64,000 nt of DNA, taken from Septoria linicola (taxonomy: Eukaryota; Ascomycota; Dothideomycetes; Mycosphaerellales; Mycosphaerellaceae). A program made the translations under genes and the position numbers. Where the stretch lies: assembly GCA_024114885.1 (NCBI GenBank), contig CP099418.1, positions 558,001-622,000 on the forward strand, given 5' to 3'. The notes under the pieces were generated by a model. That model made no database searches. It was given only the letters and a program-made list of their open reading frames with translations, and was not told the origin of the DNA. Shown here piece after piece: positions 29,477 to 41,088 of this stretch. Numbering within the stretch: the stretch's first letter is position 1; each line of letters starts with the position of its first letter.

Positions 29477-30230
29477 CTATGCCTTCGGGACCAAACCCTC
29501 CTTCTGCAAATATTCTGTAATTTGAATAACAGCATTCTCAACACTAGTGTTCACAGAGTCGATATAGATCTCCGGCTTCTCCGGCTTTTCATATGGTGCA
29601 GAAACACCAGTAAACTCCTTGATCTCCCCACTTCTAGCCTTCTTGTAGAGACCCTTTGGATCACGCTTTTCAGCGTCCTCGACCGAGATATCGACGTGGA
29701 CCTCGATGAATGGCAGAGGGGAGTCGACGTTCTTGGTATCGGCGTGGAGGTCGCGGGCGAGCTTGCGGTCGGCGGCGTATGGGGAGATGAACGAGGTCAA
29801 GGCGAGGGTAGTCGAGTCGGCGAAGAGCTTAGCGACCTGGAGAGTGCTTGGTCAGTTGGCAGACTATTGTAACATCGCCGATCGTATTGAGCCTACCTCC
29901 GCGATACGACGAATGTTCTCAACACGGTCCTGCGGCGAGAAGCCAAGGTCCTTGTTCAAGCCAAAGCGAACATTGTCTCCGTCCAGCCTGTATGTCTGCA
30001 GACCCTGCTTGAGAAGATGTTGTTCAAGTGCCTCTGCGATGGTCGACTTTCCAGACGCTGAGAGACCAGTGAACCAGATAGTGGCGCCCTTTTGCTTGCG
30101 CAGCTCGCTGCGTTCTGTGCGCGTAAGGCCAGCGTGCCAGGTGATGTTGCTGGTAGATCAATCAGACTTTTGCTCGCAGGGTCCCATCTCTTGCGGAAGC
30201 ATTGCTCAAGGTCGATACTGACGTAGCCAT
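29477..30230 (-). CDS. MET14: Adenylylsulfate (APS) kinase
   Basis: Three exons, 30230-30223 (8 nt), 30149-29897 and 29836-29477, with introns of 73 and 60 bp; 206 residues. The tiny first exon encodes MA plus two bases, and splicing gives MATNITWHAGLTRTERSELR. The P-loop is GLSASGKST, followed by LDGDNVRFGLN (APS/ATP contacts) and RVENIRRIAEVAKLFADS. FISPYAADRKLARDLH and the lid EKRDPKGLYKKARSGEIKEFTG complete the family signature. It phosphorylates APS to PAPS in sulfate assimilation in the cytosol. Length and order match Met14. The splice phases 2-1-0 are consistent. Confidence 0.95.
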
Positions 30231-31265
30231 GTTGTTGTTCTTAAAAATAACGATTCACTGATTCTTCGGTTGGTTGTGGTATAGTGTCGCGAAGAAGAAA
30301 CAGCAGAACGAATGTCGCGTGGAGGGGGAAATATTCGGACTTGCCAAAGTCGACATCGGAGCTCGTTTCGATGTCATCGGCCACCACGCAGCCCTGCAGC
30401 GGCACGTGCAAAGCGGCGCGGCTAGGCCTATGCTCTGCAGATCAGCGTTGCTCTCTCCCCTAGCTTCACTTTGCGCTGCAGCCAGTCTCTTCTTTCATCA
30501 TCGTGGGCGAACGTCTCTACGGCGTTCGGGTGGCACGACTCTCTGCTTGAAAATTGAACTTGTTCCATCGCTGCACGCCATTCCATTTGAGCCTACAGGT
30601 ATCTCCTGAGCGTGAAGCCGATAAGGGGGAGTGCATCATCAAACACGGCCTGCTGGTTCACGAGGCTACAATAGCGCTGGTGCACTGTCCGAACTTCCGA
30701 TAACACCAGCAGGTCGGTGCACGATGCTTGGAGGAAGATATATCTGGTTGCTGCCCAATTCCAAAATGAGACTCATGGCCATCGCGAGAAGAATCAAGAC
30801 AGGAGTGCCAAGTTGCCCTTGATATGCTTCGTTTGCTGTGTGCGTTGGAGGTGGAAGATGGAAGTTTCCGCCATTACTTGCATTTCCGACAGGTCACAAA
30901 GGTGAGATGTAGTATGCTGCAGCAAACGGCAGCTGCAAACCACCTGCAGTATTGTTGTAAGTGCAGATGTTACTTCTCCTTCCCTCAAGCTATATTGAAC
31001 ATGATCCCTGCTTCTGCACCTGCACGGTCAACATTTGCGCTCACTCGCACAGCACTTGCCACCTGCTCTTCTTTTTCCATCGACCACCAGATCTCTTGAC
31101 CTTCTTCACCACTGCTTTGACGCGCTTTCAAGACTCCTGCCATTCACGCCTTTTCGCATCTGCAAAAGTTATCGCATTTATGCGCTTGCAAGACTACCTT
31201 GACATCTCAGCCCAGCATATAATCGAGCATAGAGAGCGCGACGAAAACCTGGATTCGAGCACAAG
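30231..31265. other. 1 kb divergent promoter region
   Basis: Between APS kinase and the Ser-rich gene. It contains no convincing coding frame. The 31000-31200 stretch is C/T-rich and probably the transcription start area of the plus-strand gene. Confidence 0.4.
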
Positions 31266-32756
31266 ATGCCACACGACCGCGAAGGTCTCTTCAATGCAGC
31301 AAGACAGCCAAAGCGGTCAAGCTCTACTGACAGCCGGGCATCCTCCACAACCATTGACGACAATGGATGCATCATCACGCGAGGTTTTGTCGTCCCCAGC
31401 CGATCGTCTTCTCAGTCCTCACTCGCTAGAAGCACTACGTCTTCGCTGGACACGTCAAGCACTCCTCTCTCACCGACCGAGACTCCATCTCCTGGATACT
31501 GCCGCCCAAGTGCTTTTTCCCACGCGCATGATAGTGGTTTGAGACCGAACTCGTCACTGACCTCACTGCTGCGAGCGACCGGCATTCCGACAACATCAAA
31601 TCGACCTGGGCTTACCCATCGCGAAACGTGGCAGTCAAACAGCCCGCTGTCGTACTGTAGCAGCCGCTGGGACGACGATGACCTCGAGACTACCACGTGT
31701 CGAGCGGCAGATGTTTTCCCAGTACCACCGGCGGCGGCTTCGCGATACACGCAAGCCAGACGGACGCGACGTAGTCAAACGACCAAATCAATGGGCCACA
31801 TCAAACGGAGTCGGAGCGAACAAACCAATTTGCACAGGATGGCCATCATCGACAACAAGGCTCCTTCTGCGCCGGCACAAGGCGCAACGGAGATTTATCG
31901 CGCGGCTGGGCAACAAACCAGTGGGGTGACAATCTCATCTGAGCACGCGGACAACGCGATTGAAAGTGACAGCGACGAGGACGATTTCTTGTCCAGCAGC
32001 GCGCAATCGAGATGTATTGCCGCCAAGTACAATCGACTGGACTATGCGACACGGCGTGCCGCCACCGATGAACGAAATGCTGCGCTTATGCAGCTAGCGC
32101 AGCACATATCCACTCCAGATGAGCTGTACTCTGTACTGCCAACGCCAATTCCAGATGCATCAACCGCCGAGATCAATCTCTTCAAAGTGTCGCAGAAGCT
32201 GGAGCTCATGTCTGCGAGCTTGGCAGATAATGCTATAGCCTCAGACAGTGAGGATGACGACTACACATGCAAAGGCTACCCAGAGACAACAGCTGCTCTC
32301 CGGCAAGCAGCCATTCACCGTGCTCACAACGTTGCAATTGCCAACGTTGACGATGACGATGCCCTTCGCCGACCAGAACTGCAGAAACGAGCCATGTCGG
32401 CTGCGGCGTTGACAGTTAGAGTGACCGAGCCCAATCTCAGCTCGGAGAAAACCAGTCCCCACAAGCGCAATTCTTCGGCAGGCACTCTCACTGTGCGATT
32501 GGTACCACCAAAGCCAACTCATTTGTTCGCCGATAATGTCGATGGTGTGGAAACGTCATTCGAGGCTAAGACCTACGAGAAGGGCTCGATCCTTGCCATT
32601 CGGTCATTGCGGCCATCCAAAACTCGCCCAAAACCAGTGAGAGGCGTGTTGAAGAAGAGCGGATCGCCGCCTTCGACGGCCGTTTCTACAGCCGACTGCT
32701 CGCCTATGAAGCAATATCACAGCACCAGCGGAAATGCGGTAGACCGATCGTACTAG
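31266..32756 (+). CDS. Ser-rich disordered fungal protein, unknown function
   Basis: Single-exon frame of 496 residues. Residues 1-230 are Ser/Thr/Arg-rich with RSSSTDSRASSTT and TSSTPLSPTETPSP clusters that look like kinase targets. Repeated acidic motifs occur at DNAIESDSDEDDFLSSS and DNAIASDSEDDDYTCKGY, an obvious internal duplication in which short CK2-type acidic cores follow DNAI. Between and after them lie helical segments (ALMQLAQHISTPDELYSVLP, FKVSQKLELMSASLADN). The end is RPKPVRGVLKKSGSPPS, close to a PP1-docking-like basic tail. No known domain; the function is not assignable. Long open frame, codon composition and internal repeat support coding. Confidence 0.7.
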   Translation: MPHDREGLFNAARQPKRSSSTDSRASSTTIDDNGCIITRGFVVPSRSSSQSSLARSTTSSLDTSSTPLSPTETPSPGYCRPSAFSHAHDSGLRPNSSLTSLLRATGIPTTSNRPGLTHRETWQSNSPLSYCSSRWDDDDLETTTCRAADVFPVPPAAASRYTQARRTRRSQTTKSMGHIKRSRSEQTNLHRMAIIDNKAPSAPAQGATEIYRAAGQQTSGVTISSEHADNAIESDSDEDDFLSSSAQSRCIAAKYNRLDYATRRAATDERNAALMQLAQHISTPDELYSVLPTPIPDASTAEINLFKVSQKLELMSASLADNAIASDSEDDDYTCKGYPETTAALRQAAIHRAHNVAIANVDDDDALRRPELQKRAMSAAALTVRVTEPNLSSEKTSPHKRNSSAGTLTVRLVPPKPTHLFADNVDGVETSFEAKTYEKGSILAIRSLRPSKTRPKPVRGVLKKSGSPPSTAVSTADCSPMKQYHSTSGNAVDRSY

Positions 32757-33130
32757 ATCGGAACGATCAGCATGTCCGCGAAGTCAGCTGTAGCGAAAAC
32801 TGGCAGTGACAATGAGCCGCCAAGCTTAGACAGCGGAGATGACGCCTTGTTGTCACTCGATCGATCTTGAGTCGTAGAGCAGGAGGAGGCTAGTAGTGTG
32901 CAGGTCAAACACGCCTGCACGATAATAATGCATAATGAGGCCGAAGTGATGCAGTGCGGTTTTTTTTTTGTTTGAGCGTTCAGAGCGGCATCGTCGAGAG
33001 ATACCCCTTTCCAAGCTTGACGAACGAGCTTTTGTCTATCTGCAAGTATGGGAGGTGGAGCTTATGGTAGGCCGGCAGCAAATCTAGCAAGTCTCTGCGA
33101 GAGTAAAGTCGTCGATCCAGGCCGCATAAT
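32757..33130. other. Convergent gap with a T10 run
   Basis: Between the convergent Ser-rich gene and GCV1. It holds a run of ten T's at 32960-32969. No hairpin obvious. Confidence 0.4.
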
Positions 33131-34664
33131 CTATGCAGGCGAGAGGGCTTCTTTCACGTACTTCGCCGGCACAAATGGCATCTTTGACACGACAGCTTTT
33201 CTTGCCTTCCCTCGAACCTTGACTTGGACTTCTGTCCCGGCTTTGTGTTGCCCGTCCTTGATGTAGCCCATGGCGATGTTTTTCTTCATGGTCGGCGATG
33301 GACATCCAGATGTGATACGGCCGATGACTTGGCCATCTATGAAAATGATTAGCATGAAGATCTAGACATTGTAAGAAATTAACCTTACTCTTGTCTAACA
33401 CCTCCGCACCCTCTCTCGCCGGCGCGCCTTCAACCACAAATCCAACCCTCCGCCTCGTCACAGCCACACCACCTTCCTTCTTCGGTGTGATCTGCGGCAC
33501 AATCGTCTCTGCACCATTGAAATTCGCTCGATCACCTGAACGTCTCGACTTGGGAATGATCCAACTCAGGCCAGCTTCGACGGGTGTGGTCGTATCATCC
33601 AGATCATGCCCATACAAACACATTCCGGCCTCGAGACGCAGAGAATCTCTTGCGCCTAATCCAGCGAACCGCAGACGTTCTGGAGTGCCGATCTCGAGAA
33701 GAGCTTTGGTCACTTCGACGGTTTGGGAGGGGTGGATGGAGAGTTCGAAGCCGTCTTCACCAGTGTAGCCGCCTCGAGAGGCGACAATGGGAAGAGATTC
33801 GCCGCTGCCGGCGCTGCTGTTGAGGAGGGAGAGGGTGATGTATTTGAGGTTGCCAAAGTACCATTTTGATAGGTCGACTTTACAGTTTGGCGAGAAAGCT
33901 GCTTGGAGGATTTCAGCGGAGAGAGGGCCTTGGAGGGCGATGAGGCCGTAGGGTTTGGCGTCTTCGGCTTGCAGATGGCGGAGCGAGACGACAGGGTTGA
34001 CGGTGTTGTCCCAGTTGGCGATGGCGGAGGAGAGGTATTTGTAGTCCTTTTCGCGGCAGCCAGCGTTGGTGACGAGGTAGAAGAGATGTTTGGGCCCGGC
34101 TTCGAGGCGTGTGATGATGCAGTCGTCGCCTATGCCGCCGGTCTTTGGGAGGAGGAGGGCGGAGAGTGTTGATTGGCCGACTTTGAGCTCTTTGACGCCG
34201 GATGGTGTGATGCTTTCGAGGAATGCTTCAGCTCCGGGTCCTTCAACGTGGTATTGTACCATGTGGCCCACGTCAAAGAGAGAGGCCTTTTCGCGGGTCC
34301 ACGCGTGAGATTCGCCGACCGATAGATCGGAATATTGGACTGGCATGCTGTAGCCACCGAACGGGACCATTTTACCGCCATGCTCAAGATGGAGATCGTA
34401 GAGTGCCGTTCGCCCGGGATTGGCTTCCGTGTGCATTTCTGGCGCTGGCGTGGCATTGGAGCTTTCTGCTCGTCTTTGTTGAGCAAGTGAGCCATTAAAG
34501 AATGTCTTGGTCTTTGCTCCAGTGTTCTGTGGTCGTGCTATCCTGGTGGAAATACTTCTTGTGGATAAAGCGACAACAGCTACAGCTCGTCCGGCGTTCT
34601 GCGATAGATTGAAAGCATTGCATACTGGCAGCACTGCCCTTGAGACGGTCCTGCTAGCTGCCAT
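33131..34664 (-). CDS. GCV1: Aminomethyltransferase, glycine cleavage system T protein
   Basis: Exons 34664-33389 and 33336-33131 with a 52 bp intron (GTAAGG...CATAG); 493 residues. The first 65 residues (MAASRTVSRAVLPVCN... RRAES) are Arg/Ser/Ala-rich, a mitochondrial presequence. The folate-binding T protein follows: LYDLHLEHGGKMVPFGGYSMPVQY, ASLFDVGHMVQYHVEGP, SRGGYTGEDGFELS and LRLEAGMCLYGHDLDD. The C-terminal domain holds GQVIGRITSG and MGYIKDGQHKAG. The enzyme releases ammonia and passes the methylene group to tetrahydrofolate in the mitochondrial matrix. It is divergent from VMA5 over 373 bp. Confidence 0.95.
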
Positions 34665-35037
34665 TGTGATAAGTGCAACGCGAGAGTTTCTCAGAAGCTT
34701 CACATGTGCTTGTGATGTGATTTTAGAGGTCGGGTTCGAGTCTCTGCCGATTAGTGTTTCTCAAAAAGAGCAGGCCAATGGTTATATGTCGGTCGTGCCG
34801 GCCGGTTTATGGCAGCCAGATGTAGTCAAACGATGCGGCTCGTGAGCCCGCTGTAACCGCAGTGAGCAGAAAAGAGAGACGAGACAGAAGTGATTTGTCG
34901 CTTGGTGAGAAACAGGTCTCCGCACAATGACGATCCGAGCTCTCGTGGTAGCTTCACTCTCAATGTCAAGGCCGGAGTAGTTGAACTACCAGCAATTCGC
35001 GATCATCCTCACACTGTCACTCTCTTCACTGTCCGAC
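34665..35037. promoter_or_regulatory. Shared GCV1/VMA5 divergent promoter region
   Basis: A 373 bp gap between the two divergent start codons. I see no clean TATA box; it must hold both promoters. Confidence 0.5.
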
Positions 35038-36326
35038 ATGCCACCACAGACCTTCTTCCTCGTGTCTCTGCCGAACTCAGTCTCGCCTTCAGATTCTCGC
35101 GACGAAGCACTCACGACTCTACGCTCGGCCGTGTCACCAGATCATGGCACAACATACCCTTTTGCCATTCCCGAGTTCAAGGTCGGCACGTTAGATGCGC
35201 TGGTGCAGCAGGCAGATGAGCTCGCCAAGTTGGAGCAAGGCTGCAAGGGCGTAGTGGACAAAGTTGCAGACTCGTTACGATCATTGCTGGAAGGCGATGA
35301 GGAGAAGCTGCAGGAACAGAAGGTCGTTAATGATAGTATGTTAGTTCATTCTATGGTAATGTCACAAAGATGCTAATAGGAGACCGCAGAGCCCGTCGAG
35401 AATTACCTGCAGTCGTTCCAATGGAACAAGGTCAAATACCGCGCAGACAAGCCTATAGCTGAACTGGTGGACAATCTGCAGAAGGAGATCGCAGCCGTGG
35501 ACAACGACGTGAAAGCCAAGTTCACCCAATACAACCAGACAAAGACAAATCTTGCCTCCCTGCAGCGATCGCAGACTGGAAACCTCTCGCAGAAGTCCCT
35601 CAACGCTGTGGTCAACCCAGACACTTTACTCAAGCCCGACCAGTCCGAATATCTGCAGCAACATCTGGTCGCAGTCCCTTCACAACTCATCAAGGACTTC
35701 CTCAAAACATACGAGTCAATATCGCCGATGGTCGTGCCCAGATCAGCTCAGCTACTGGCCAAGGACGACGAATTTCAGTTGTATGTGGTCACGACTTTCA
35801 AGAAGCATGCCTCAGAGTTTGTGCACAAGTGCAGAGAGCACAGGTGGACGCCTCGCGACATGAAGTTCAACGATGGAGGGAGAGATGCCGAAGAGGCAGA
35901 ATTGCGAAAGCTTGAGAAGGAAGAAAGGAAAACATGGGGCGAGGCACTGCGGTTGGGGCGCACAGGGTATAGCGACGCAGTCATGGGCTGGATACATGTT
36001 CTCACGCTCCGTGTATTTGTGGAGACTGTGCTGAGATATGGTCTTCCGCTGGCGTACGTTTGCGGACTGATCAAGGTATGCTACACTCAACTTCGCCTTA
36101 TTACCAAAATACTGACGCAACGTAGACAACGCCAAAGCTCTCGAAGAAAGCCAAGACTTCGCTGGACAATCGCTTTGCAGATCTGGGTGGCAACGCAGTG
36201 AGCAGAGACAAGAAAGGACGGCCGAAGCAGGACGATGGCGCCATGCAACAAGAACTGGCTGGCGCTGGACTCGGTGGTGATCAGGGCTTCGAGCCTTATG
36301 TCTTCTACGAGTTCGAGATCATATAG
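35038..36326 (+). CDS. VMA5: V-type ATPase subunit C
   Basis: Exons 35038-35335, 35390-36075 and 36126-36326 with introns of 54 and 50 bp; 394 residues. The start is MPPQTFFLVSLPNSVSPSD, then FAIPEFKVGTLDALVQQADELAKLE. The middle contains ENYLQSFQWNKVKYRADKPI and a long helix (VDNLQKEIAAVDNDVKAK), then VVPRSAQLLAKDDEFQLYVVTTFKKH. The end reads GGDQGFEPYVFYEFEII, the diagnostic Vma5 tail. Subunit C bridges the V1 and Vo sectors and is released when the vacuolar ATPase disassembles on glucose loss. Confidence 0.96.
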
Positions 36327-37713
36327 CTCTTTGTGCAGGAAATCTTACCAATAGATGAGTATCGGCACGGACGTCCTGAACATTTGCCTCTAGCAGATGG
36401 AGCATATGCTCAGCATGACATCCCTCGCATCACGAATCTATCATTTCTCGAGGAGTGAACTGGCGCTTGACACAGGCAGCGACGTGCCTGGTTGGCTGCT
36501 ATACCTCGTGGCTCGCTGCAGGATTGCGTGAAACACGCCAGCTCGCGTGAGCGCCAAGGTGGCTTGAAGACAAGACACCTTCAAGAATAATCATACCAAC
36601 AGACAGTCTCCACATGATCGACGGGGTCGATTCAGCCGCACTGCCCAAGTGGACATGGTCCGCAACGCATGTGCCATTCCAGACCTTCGTGCATGTCATC
36701 GTAGCATTATGATGTCTGCTGTTCGTATTGGTCCCCACCATATTGCCGTTTGCATTTAGCAAGAGTGTCACCGTCCAGGACAAGCAGACAATATCCATTT
36801 GCGATAGGGCAGGAGGATTGCTCGAGAAGAGCAGGGTTATGCACCAATCGAAACTCAGCCAAGGTGGAGTTTGAATATGGAGCTAGCTCAAAATAGCACT
36901 AGGCTGAATCCTTCGTGTACTTCATGCAGTACTCCGCCGCGCAGTAGTTCGGCAGCACACAGCAGCCATCTGGACCTGGCCGATGTCGTCGCAGGCGCAC
37001 CGAGGAGGACTGGTGGCACGCCTGACCGATGTCTGAAGATGGACAAAGCTACCTGCGTGCTGCGGATTGCTGCGGTCGACGCACGCCGATCAGAGTATGC
37101 GAGACGAACAAAGTACTCTTAAGTGTGTCACTCACGGTGTTAGCCATACTGGCAGGGAGCTAGACACATAAACAGCTGTGAATCCGATCTGAAGGATCAC
37201 ACCTTCCTCCCGCCTGACACCGTGTGGCCGAAATGACTGAGTGACTCCTCATCTTCCCGCACATACAGCAGCACCGTCTATCCTTCGGGACCCCACTACA
37301 AGCTGAACGATCTGAAATCACGCCAGGATATACACCACGACCGAAGTAGGCTAACGAGCGAGACTACCTGGAATTTGACCTGCAGCTTGGAAGTTGGTAC
37401 ACCAGCCAACCGAGATTCAGCTGAATAAGTGCATGTCTTCCTCAGCCTGCTCTCTTTATTTCCCTTCCGTCATCCTCCTCAAGTCCTGCTCAGGCACAGA
37501 CTGGAAAGTCGCATTTACACAAGACACAATACCACAGCTCTAGTAATCAGGCTGCCAAGTCACTCGCCTGCTTACATTCACCGGTCTATACCTGGCCTCT
37601 GACGCACACCCATTCCTACACTATCTCCGAACATTTCTCATGCTTGCTTCCTACTTCTAGCTTGTTGCTTTTACAGGTTCGCTTCTTGCGCGTAAGCAAG
37701 ATCCCGTAGCCTC
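36327..37713. other. 1.4 kb intergenic region
   Basis: 3' end of VMA5 and a long promoter of the DUF8035 gene. From about 37440 to 37690 it is C/T-rich. A small plus frame (36871-37122) has no features. No RNA gene or repeat seen. Confidence 0.4.
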
Positions 37714-39231
37714 ATGGCTTACTACGGTGATGATCAAGGTTACGATGTCTACGGACGACCACTGAGACGGCCTTCACCACACCACATGCGCAGCGACAAC
37801 GCTGGATTTCTAGACCCAGGCTACGGCGGAGGACTACATCGAAGCAGATCTACAGGAGCCAGGCCAATGCCGCAAATCAACGTCTACAACAAAATGTACC
37901 AAGACAATGACAACAGATCGCCCTCACCTCTACCATACCCACCGGCTCCACAATACGCCCCTCAGTACGCTCCGCAATACGTGCCCTATCCAGTCGCAGT
38001 GAGCTCGAGGCAAGCTTCGCCTCGCGGATCACCTTCTGGTCGAGGGCGAAGCAGAAGCAGAGGAATGGCAGAAGGTCTTGATGGACTTCTCTCGGCTGAG
38101 CTAGCAGACATGGCAATCGAGCATCGGTATGGGCGCTCACGATCTCGGGGTCGCTCAGACGCACCAGCATATGACGGCCTACCAAGTGGACTTGCTGGCT
38201 ACCAGCTTGCCGAGCAGGCGAAAGAGCTGCGACGACTTTCGCAAGAGAGACAATGGAAGATGGAAGAGGAGAAGATCAGGAATCAGATCAAGCTCGAGCA
38301 ATTAGCTGCTGATGCGAAGCGCGACCGAGACGAGCGCGATGCCGAAGACCGGAAAAAGCGAATCGAAGAGGACTGGGAACGCAGGATTCGACTCGATCGC
38401 GAGAAGAAAGAAGCTGCCGAAAGAGCTGCGGTGGAAGAATTCGAGCGCAAGCAACGAGAGGCCAAGAAGAAAGCTGATGACGCCGAGCGCGCATTTAAGG
38501 AAAAGATGGAGCGCGAAGCTCGCGAGAAGAAGCAGAGAGATAGGGAGCTGTATGAAGAGTTCAAGAGGAAGGAGAAGGAAGAAGAAGAACGGGAAAAGCG
38601 AGAGTGGGATGAATACGAGCGAAAGCGCAAAGAGAAGGAAGCCAAGGAGAAGCAAAAGAAAGCCGACGCGGAGAAGGAATTTCAAGACGAGATGCGAAAA
38701 CGGCTCAGAGCATTGGGATACACAGACCAAACGATCGAGATCATGGTCGACGAGGAAAAAACCAAGAACTTCCAAAAAGAAGTCAACTCTCGCCCTCGCA
38801 GCCACGACCGCCGCACAACAACCACAACGCATCAAACTCTAGTTGCATGGGACCCACCCACACGAGCTCCCGTCTACCCCAAAGTCCACAAAGACTACAT
38901 CGAACTCAAAACGCTCGAGTACTACCAACTTCCCTGGCACTACGATCGTGTAAGTTCTCCAACCTCTCTCACACCTCAACAAAGTATAGATTATAGTACC
39001 ATCCACTAACACTCCCTTCTTCAGGACGACCCAGACTTCATCATTATCCAACGCGACATGGACAAACGACACACTGACGTGCTGTTTGAGCATACAGCGC
39101 GCATTAGAAAGGGCGCTCTGCTTCTTGAGACGCCGAAGAAGGAGCAGAAGTTTGCCATGTATAGGAAGAGGTCGAGGAGTCGGCATGGGCATGGCGCGGT
39201 TATTGAGAAGGGGGTTTTGAGGTTGGCTTGA
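37714..39231 (+). CDS. DUF8035-type coiled-coil protein
   Basis: Exons 37714-38949 and 39025-39231 with a 75 bp intron (GTAAGT donor, CACTAAC branch point); 480 residues. The N-terminus is Tyr/Gly/Arg-rich (MAYYGDDQGYDVYGRP). It is followed by a Pro/Gln/Tyr repeat (APQYAPQYAPQYVPY) and RS-type patches (GRGRSRSRG). Residues about 170-330 form a charged coiled coil with dense Glu/Lys/Arg (RQWKMEEEKIRNQIK... KEKEAKEKQKKADAEKEF). The C-terminal domain has LGYTDQTIEIMV, VYPKVHKDYIELKTLEYYQLPWHYDR, then DPDFIIIQRDMDKRHTDVLFEHT. This matches fungal DUF8035 proteins, which are uncharacterised. The coiled coil creates large open frames on the opposite strand. Confidence 0.78.
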
Positions 39232-39888
39232 TTTGGGAATTGGGGGTTGATTTGGAGGGATGGATGTATAGGTGGTGGGGTGGTTCTGTTTGGAGGGAAC
39301 ACCATTTTATGCGAGGGGAGGGATTCTACAATGGAATCTGGGCGCGGATGTGGAAGGGTCTGTCTAGATGTACATAGGCGTGGAATTTACAACAGTCAGA
39401 TCTGGTATTGGCTTTCCTCTATTCTTGACAGGTGTCGTGAGAAGGCCTGTTGCTATCTTGTGGACTGGACCAAGAGACTGGGCCCAAAGTTCCAGAGAAG
39501 ACAAAGTGATGAACGGGTAAACATTCGTGGTGGTGGGGATGGATAAAGTACACAGTCACCAATGTATATATATGCTGCTTCTGTATCAGCACGGAAGTCT
39601 AGAGAACGATAGGATTGTGTCATCCGTGCACTTGTGAGCCTTCGTTCAATATGAAGGAGACGAAGCCTTCTCCATGGCATGAATTCGAATGGCATGTAGA
39701 AACGGAGCCTCTAACAGCAATATCTTGCGATAGGTGTATGTATGCATTGAAGTAGGGGATATATCCAAGCTATGTACAATCATGACCTCGGACTCGTCAG
39801 CTTCGCATTCGCAGACCAGCTGCTTCGTGATTTGATGTCACTCCACTCCTTCGCCCCCAGACCAAGACGACACATTGATTCACTCCAC
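39232..39888. other. Convergent 3' gap
   Basis: About 0.65 kb between convergent genes. Nothing beyond short unsupported frames. Confidence 0.4.
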
Positions 39889-41088
39889 TCAATCACGAAC
39901 ACTCCAATCCCATCCTTCGTCCATACCCCCCTCATATCCACTCCCTCTACTCTCTAATCGATCAAAATACCCCTCTGGTGCCTCAATGTCCACTTCCTCT
40001 GCAAACTTGCTCCGTCGTGTATCTCCCCTCCTTCCACCAGACGTAGCCGGTGTTTTGACACGCATCAGCATTCGATAAGGAGGAATCGGCGTCTTCGGCG
40101 AAACACTCATCCCTGTACTCGCGCTGTCGATGCTACAGGTGCGGATTGGGTGGCCGCGGGAGTCGATGATGAAGGTGTGATTTTCGGAGAGGAGGTAGCG
40201 GGATGATAGGGAGGGAGGACAGGAGGGGAGATTGGGGCATGCTTGTTGTGGGAGAGCGATGGGCGGAGTTGGGGTTGTGGGTGATCGGAGAGGGTGGGTA
40301 GGACTGATGGGGCTGATGTCCATGTCGCAGGATCCGAGGGAGATGGATTTGTGTCTGTGGAGGGTGGCGTCGACGATGGTGATTCTTGGAGAGTTTTGGT
40401 GGTGGAGGTGTGGTTCAGGGTTGGCTTGCGAAGCGATATTGGCGTTTGGGAAGTTGTGCTGATTCAGTCGATGGTTGACCGGATTCGCGCAGGACGGTCT
40501 ATGTGACGAACGGCTCGCCGTGGAGGAAGAGATTTGCGGTACAAAATCCATGTCGATATCAGAGTCACTCGCAAAGTCGATGGAAGATGTTCCAGACCAC
40601 ATCGCAGTCGCCGGTAGCGGTAATGGTGCTACAGGAGATTCCGGATCATTGAGCATGGCTATGATAGAATACGGCGTGCTCCTTGGCGTCTCCAACCTAT
40701 CAATAATGTAGTCTTGCGTAGAAACACTGTGCTGAGCGTTGCGAAGATCACAGGTTGGCGCACGGTCGAGCATCCCATCGCGCGAGCTGAGGTCTGTTCG
40801 GTGCCATGGACGTCCTCCTGGGCTTTGGAAGATGTGCTGGCCATGTTGGACGGACGGATGTGATGGCACTGTTCCGACAAGGCATGATGAACTGATCGGC
40901 GGTGAAGGTAGAACAAGTGGACGGATTGGCTGCTGCATGCCACCACGCGGCGGAGGCGACATTGGTATGTAGGTGTCAAGGTCTGGAAAATCTGGTCCTG
41001 GCAGCGGCATTGGAAGTGGCCGAAGAGTGGATCGCTTGCGAGTGTTGTTGATGGCCGACCAGCGGAGTGTGCCTGTAGCTGATGGCAT
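39889..41088 (-). CDS. Pro/Ser-rich disordered fungal protein, unknown
   Basis: Single-exon frame of 399 residues. The N-terminal start is MPSATGTLRWSAINNTRKR, with a Pro-rich stretch (PLPMPLPGPDFPDLDTYIPMSPPPRGG). A middle segment (STQDYIIDRLETPRSTPYSI and MWSGTSSIDFASDSDIDMDF) could form short structure. A His/Asn-rich patch (NHRLNQHNFPNANIASQ) and LLSENHTFIIDSRGHPIRTCSID follow. Near the end, PYRMLMRVKTPATSGGRRGDTRRSKFAEEVD has a basic block. No known domain. It is separated by 0.26 kb from the GTPase gene on the same strand. Coding is likely from the length and composition, but it has no assigned function. Confidence 0.65.
   Translation of the reverse strand: MPSATGTLRWSAINNTRKRSTLRPLPMPLPGPDFPDLDTYIPMSPPPRGGMQQPIRPLVLPSPPISSSCLVGTVPSHPSVQHGQHIFQSPGGRPWHRTDLSSRDGMLDRAPTCDLRNAQHSVSTQDYIIDRLETPRSTPYSIIAMLNDPESPVAPLPLPATAMWSGTSSIDFASDSDIDMDFVPQISSSTASRSSHRPSCANPVNHRLNQHNFPNANIASQANPEPHLHHQNSPRITIVDATLHRHKSISLGSCDMDISPISPTHPLRSPTTPTPPIALPQQACPNLPSCPPSLSSRYLLSENHTFIIDSRGHPIRTCSIDSASTGMSVSPKTPIPPYRMLMRVKTPATSGGRRGDTRRSKFAEEVDIEAPEGYFDRLESRGSGYEGGMDEGWDWSVRD

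Noticed and set aside
34725..34765. GGGTTCGAGTCTC, a box-B-like sequence
   Set aside because: The T stem does not pair and no box A precedes it at the right distance.
38283..38835. Long minus-strand frames opposite the DUF8035 coiled coil
   Set aside because: Ser/Leu/Phe-rich shadow of the Glu/Lys/Arg coiled coil.
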